From: a virus
Direction: 5' to 3' (one strand)
IMG/VR virus record: IMGVR_UViG_3300030116_002913
Coordinates: 1-23,842 of that record
Length of the DNA stretch: 23,842 bases
This document shows positions 22,025-23,842 of this stretch, piece after piece. A program made the position numbers and the translations under genes. Every line of letters begins with the position of its first letter. Positions within the stretch are counted from its first letter, which is position 1. The notes under the pieces were generated by a model. That model was not told the origin of the DNA and did no database searches. It saw nothing but the letters and a program-made list of their open reading frames with translations.

Positions 22025-22321
22025 TTACGCCTCTGTTAATTTTTTAGCGGCCCCCGAAGTAATGGCAGCAATAGCTTGGCTAACCTTGTTGGCTTCTACC
22101 ATTTCATTCCTAAACGACTCTACCGCTGCCCCTGTCTGACGAGACTGTTGCGCGTTTTCTATAAGGAGAACCGGAAGCCACGCCATAGCGCAACCCCACT
22201 CTTCTGTAGGCTGACCATCATTTGGGTTTGTCCCGGATATCTTCATAAACCACGAACAATCAAACTGCTTGCACGGGTTGAAATCATTCAGTGGGCAGTT
22301 CTGCTTAACTTCCAACTTCAT
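22025..22321 (-). CDS. small four-cysteine protein in the tail region
   Basis: 98 residues, ATG at 22321. Four cysteines, C9, C17, C22 and C44, sit in the first half (spacing C-x7-C-x4-C-x21-C) with two conserved-looking Trp (S-W-F, E-W-G-C). The second half is a long amphipathic helix: W-L-P-V-L-L-I-E-N-A-Q-Q, then T-G-A-A-V-E-S-F-R-N-E-M-V. From memory closely similar proteins occur in many marine phages with no assigned function. The Cys pattern suggests metal or Fe-S binding in a protein encoded between tail-fibre and nozzle genes, which is unusual. It could be a tail accessory, a chaperone or a redox-sensitive factor. Confidence 0.65.
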   Translation of the reverse strand: MKLEVKQNCPLNDFNPCKQFDCSWFMKISGTNPNDGQPTEEWGCAMAWLPVLLIENAQQSRQTGAAVESFRNEMVEANKVSQAIAAITSGAAKKLTEA

Positions 22322-22323
22322 GC

Positions 22324-23313
22324 TTAATCTTTCGCGGCAATGATCACATCAACGTAATTGACATCAAGATCGATGGCGGTGCCAGTAAACGTCGAGGTCA
22401 CAGCAAGAGTCCCCGCGCCGTGAGAGTGGCCTCCGCCTCCACCAGCATTGTCGATAGTGAGGGGAGATGCCGATGCGCGACTGCCGCCTCTTGTGTCGCC
22501 AAAGCCGAGAGGTGTCTGGGTGGTGGTTCCAGTGGTCGGGTTGAAGTCTTCCCTCTGTTGCACGACGCCTGTGTGATTGTGCGCCGGTATCTCAGAGAGA
22601 AGGAGCGTGTGTGACGCTGTCGAACCAGAAACACTGTTTGAGATTGAGCCAGCTACACTTTGACTGGCAAAAGCCGTCTCAAACGCCACAGAGCCACCCG
22701 TTCCTACGGTGCCGCTAGTAATACGCAACGCCTTGTCGTTATGGCTAGTGTCTTTTGTCCAGCCAGTAGGCGCGGCTGTTTGCTGAAACAGCATCTTAGT
22801 GCCAGATGCAAATACGGCTGTGTCTGCCAGCTTTGCGGCGGTGACTGCGTTATCTGCGATCTTGGCTGTGGTAACCGCCGAGTCTTCAATGGACGCGGTG
22901 TCTACCGTCATCTTTGTAACTTTCGCACCGGAACCTGCGCCGTCAGCAAAAATCCAAGCAAAAGCACCAGCAACGATAGTAGCGTTGCCGCCTGATCCTT
23001 GTGTAAATATCGCCGACTGACTTGTGTTGTTGTGGACAAGATAAACCTTGTCTTGATCATTCGGGCTGATTGTAATCGTGTTAGTGCCGGATGGGGAGCC
23101 GCCAAGCACAAGAACCTTGTAGTGACCGTCTGCCATAGCGCCGTCACTACTACTCAGCGTGTGAGTTGTCCCAGACAGTGTAATCGCACCGACGCCGCTT
23201 AGGACGCGGTCGATAATGTCAAAATTTGTGTTGGTGGTCGTGCCCCAAGTACCTGACTGTTCGCCGGATCCGGGCTTCTCGATACCACTGTTAGCTGTGT
23301 AGGTGGATGCCAT
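22324..23313 (-). CDS. tail fibre / collar-type protein
   Basis: 329 residues, ATG at 23313 immediately after the upstream stop (TAAATG). The start G-S-G-E-Q-S-G-T-W-G-T-T-T-N-T-N-F-D is typical of marine phage tail fibres. The middle has a 10-residue repeat (S-A-V-T-T-A-K-I-A-D / N-A-V-T-A-A-K-L-A-D / T-A-V, ~145-167), likely a trimeric stem. After it comes L-F-Q-Q-T-A-A-P-T-G-W (175-185) and a glycine/histidine-rich tip with I-P-A-H-N-H and G-G-H-S-H-G, the collar-like host-recognition part with metal-binding histidines. It would sit at the tail tip and bind the host surface. Strong family resemblance; receptor unknown. Confidence 0.8.
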   Translation of the reverse strand: MASTYTANSGIEKPGSGEQSGTWGTTTNTNFDIIDRVLSGVGAITLSGTTHTLSSSDGAMADGHYKVLVLGGSPSGTNTITISPNDQDKVYLVHNNTSQSAIFTQGSGGNATIVAGAFAWIFADGAGSGAKVTKMTVDTASIEDSAVTTAKIADNAVTAAKLADTAVFASGTKMLFQQTAAPTGWTKDTSHNDKALRITSGTVGTGGSVAFETAFASQSVAGSISNSVSGSTASHTLLLSEIPAHNHTGVVQQREDFNPTTGTTTQTPLGFGDTRGGSRASASPLTIDNAGGGGGHSHGAGTLAVTSTFTGTAIDLDVNYVDVIIAAKD

Positions 23314-23842
23314 TTAGTTTACCGTTTCTGTCCACGTTTCCGCGTTAGTGCCTGCGTTAATTTCTGTCCAAGTGTCGCCGCTATGCGTGATCTCGGACCA
23401 CGTTTCAACCGTCTCCCCGGCGTTTATCTCCACAAACTTTAATTCACCGTTTGTGGATTGTACCACCAAGAACGCGATATCTGAAGTCCCAGTTAGCAGC
23501 AGCCCACCAAGAGTGTCTTGTGTGAATGCAAACTCTTGGTCAGACGAGGCTATTTGTATTCGGGTGCCCGCGCTGGTTTGCTCGAAGAGCGCGGAAAGAT
23601 CTGCGTCGGCGAGGCGGATACGAGTGCCTTGACTCGTCTGTGTTGCGTTAAAGTCCTGTGTGGAAACTCCGGAAAAAATAGGACTAGCAGTGCTGGTTTG
23701 AGTAAAGTTAGACGATACCGTGGAAACCCCAGCAAGAATCCCAACACCGACAAATAGAGCGGACGATATGGCACTAAGCTCGGCGCTATCGCTAAGTATT
23801 ACAATTCCTGTGGATGTTTGGTTAAGCAGCGCCGACATGGTG
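23314..23842 (-). CDS. repeat-containing tail or surface protein (probably cut by window end)
   Basis: 174 residues are visible from an ATG at 23838, but the frame is still open at the window edge and the first repeat begins directly at that ATG, so the gene probably extends further right. Seven tandem units of exactly 20 residues run from residue 2 to 141, with Q at 7, 47, 67, 87, 107 and 127 and G at 11, 31, 71, 91, 111 and 131, around Q-T-S-x-G-T-R-I. Short alternating hydrophobic stretches suggest stacked beta strands. The end has Trp repeats (E-T-W-S-E-I, D-T-W-T-E-I, E-T-W-T-E-T). It lies directly before the tail-fibre gene and is likely another tail part. Family not recognised. Confidence 0.6.
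   Translation of the reverse strand, partial: TMSALLNQTSTGIVILSDSAELSAISSALFVGVGILAGVSTVSSNFTQTSTASPIFSGVSTQDFNATQTSQGTRIRLADADLSALFEQTSAGTRIQIASSDQEFAFTQDTLGGLLLTGTSDIAFLVVQSTNGELKFVEINAGETVETWSEITHSGDTWTEINAGTNAETWTETVN
23416..23835 (-). repeat. seven tandem 60-base (20-residue) coding repeats
   Basis: Repeats inside the rightmost gene. They are in perfect 20-residue phase without insertions but diverged at sequence level; units 4 and 5 are the most alike (both with Q-T-S-x-G-T-R-I). Unit 2 lacks the Gln. The array may continue beyond the window. Confidence 0.7.

Overview
The window looks like about 24 kb of a tailed double-stranded DNA phage genome. The closest overall impression is a marine, podovirus-like phage of a proteobacterium. 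That host guess is inference, resting on the style of the small structural proteins and a moderately GC-rich composition judged by eye. There is no rRNA, tRNA, CRISPR array, insertion sequence or recognisable integrase. Genes are packed with ATGA/GTGA/TGATG-type overlaps, and the longest gap is 161 bases.

Left part (1-12,472, almost all + strand): the early and replication region. It starts with the end of a cut gene, then an HNH-type nuclease and a run of eight very small genes (zinc-ribbon-like proteins, a DUF551 protein, two related exported Cys-pair proteins, unknowns). A SNF2-type helicase follows. Next is a small divergent control region: a PD-(D/E)XK nuclease on the - strand faces a ribbon-helix-helix (RHH) regulator on the + strand, with candidate promoters and palindromes. 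Downstream lies the replication module: an unknown coiled-coil phage protein, an SSB-like protein, an archaeo-eukaryotic-type primase, a UvrD-like SF1 helicase, a DUF6378 protein and a family A DNA polymerase with proofreading domain. A free-standing HNH-AP2 endonuclease and a zinc-ribbon protein close the unit. The SSB-like protein and the primase both end in the same acidic tip, EEIPF.

Right part (12,408-23,842, all - strand): late genes, read from the right edge leftwards. They are a repeat-containing adhesin/tail-like protein cut by the window end, a collar/tail-fibre protein, a four-cysteine small protein, a 625-residue structural protein (possibly a P22 gp10-like nozzle), four small or medium virion-type proteins, a 1418-residue virion protein likely ejected with DNA, a 32-codon ORF, and a T4-type lysozyme. 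The order nozzle, small proteins, three ejection-like proteins of increasing size, then lysis gene resembles P22-type phages. Early and late units converge, and their last genes overlap tail to tail at 12,408-12,472.

The most interesting signals are: the shared SSB-like tip on two replication proteins; the primase/SF1 helicase/PolA set without a visible DnaB-type helicase; the RHH gene followed by a promoter whose spacer is a perfect palindrome and whose predicted transcript starts on a GC-rich hairpin; the exact 20-residue repeat in the rightmost gene; and two very short or Cys-rich ORFs that are easy to miss.
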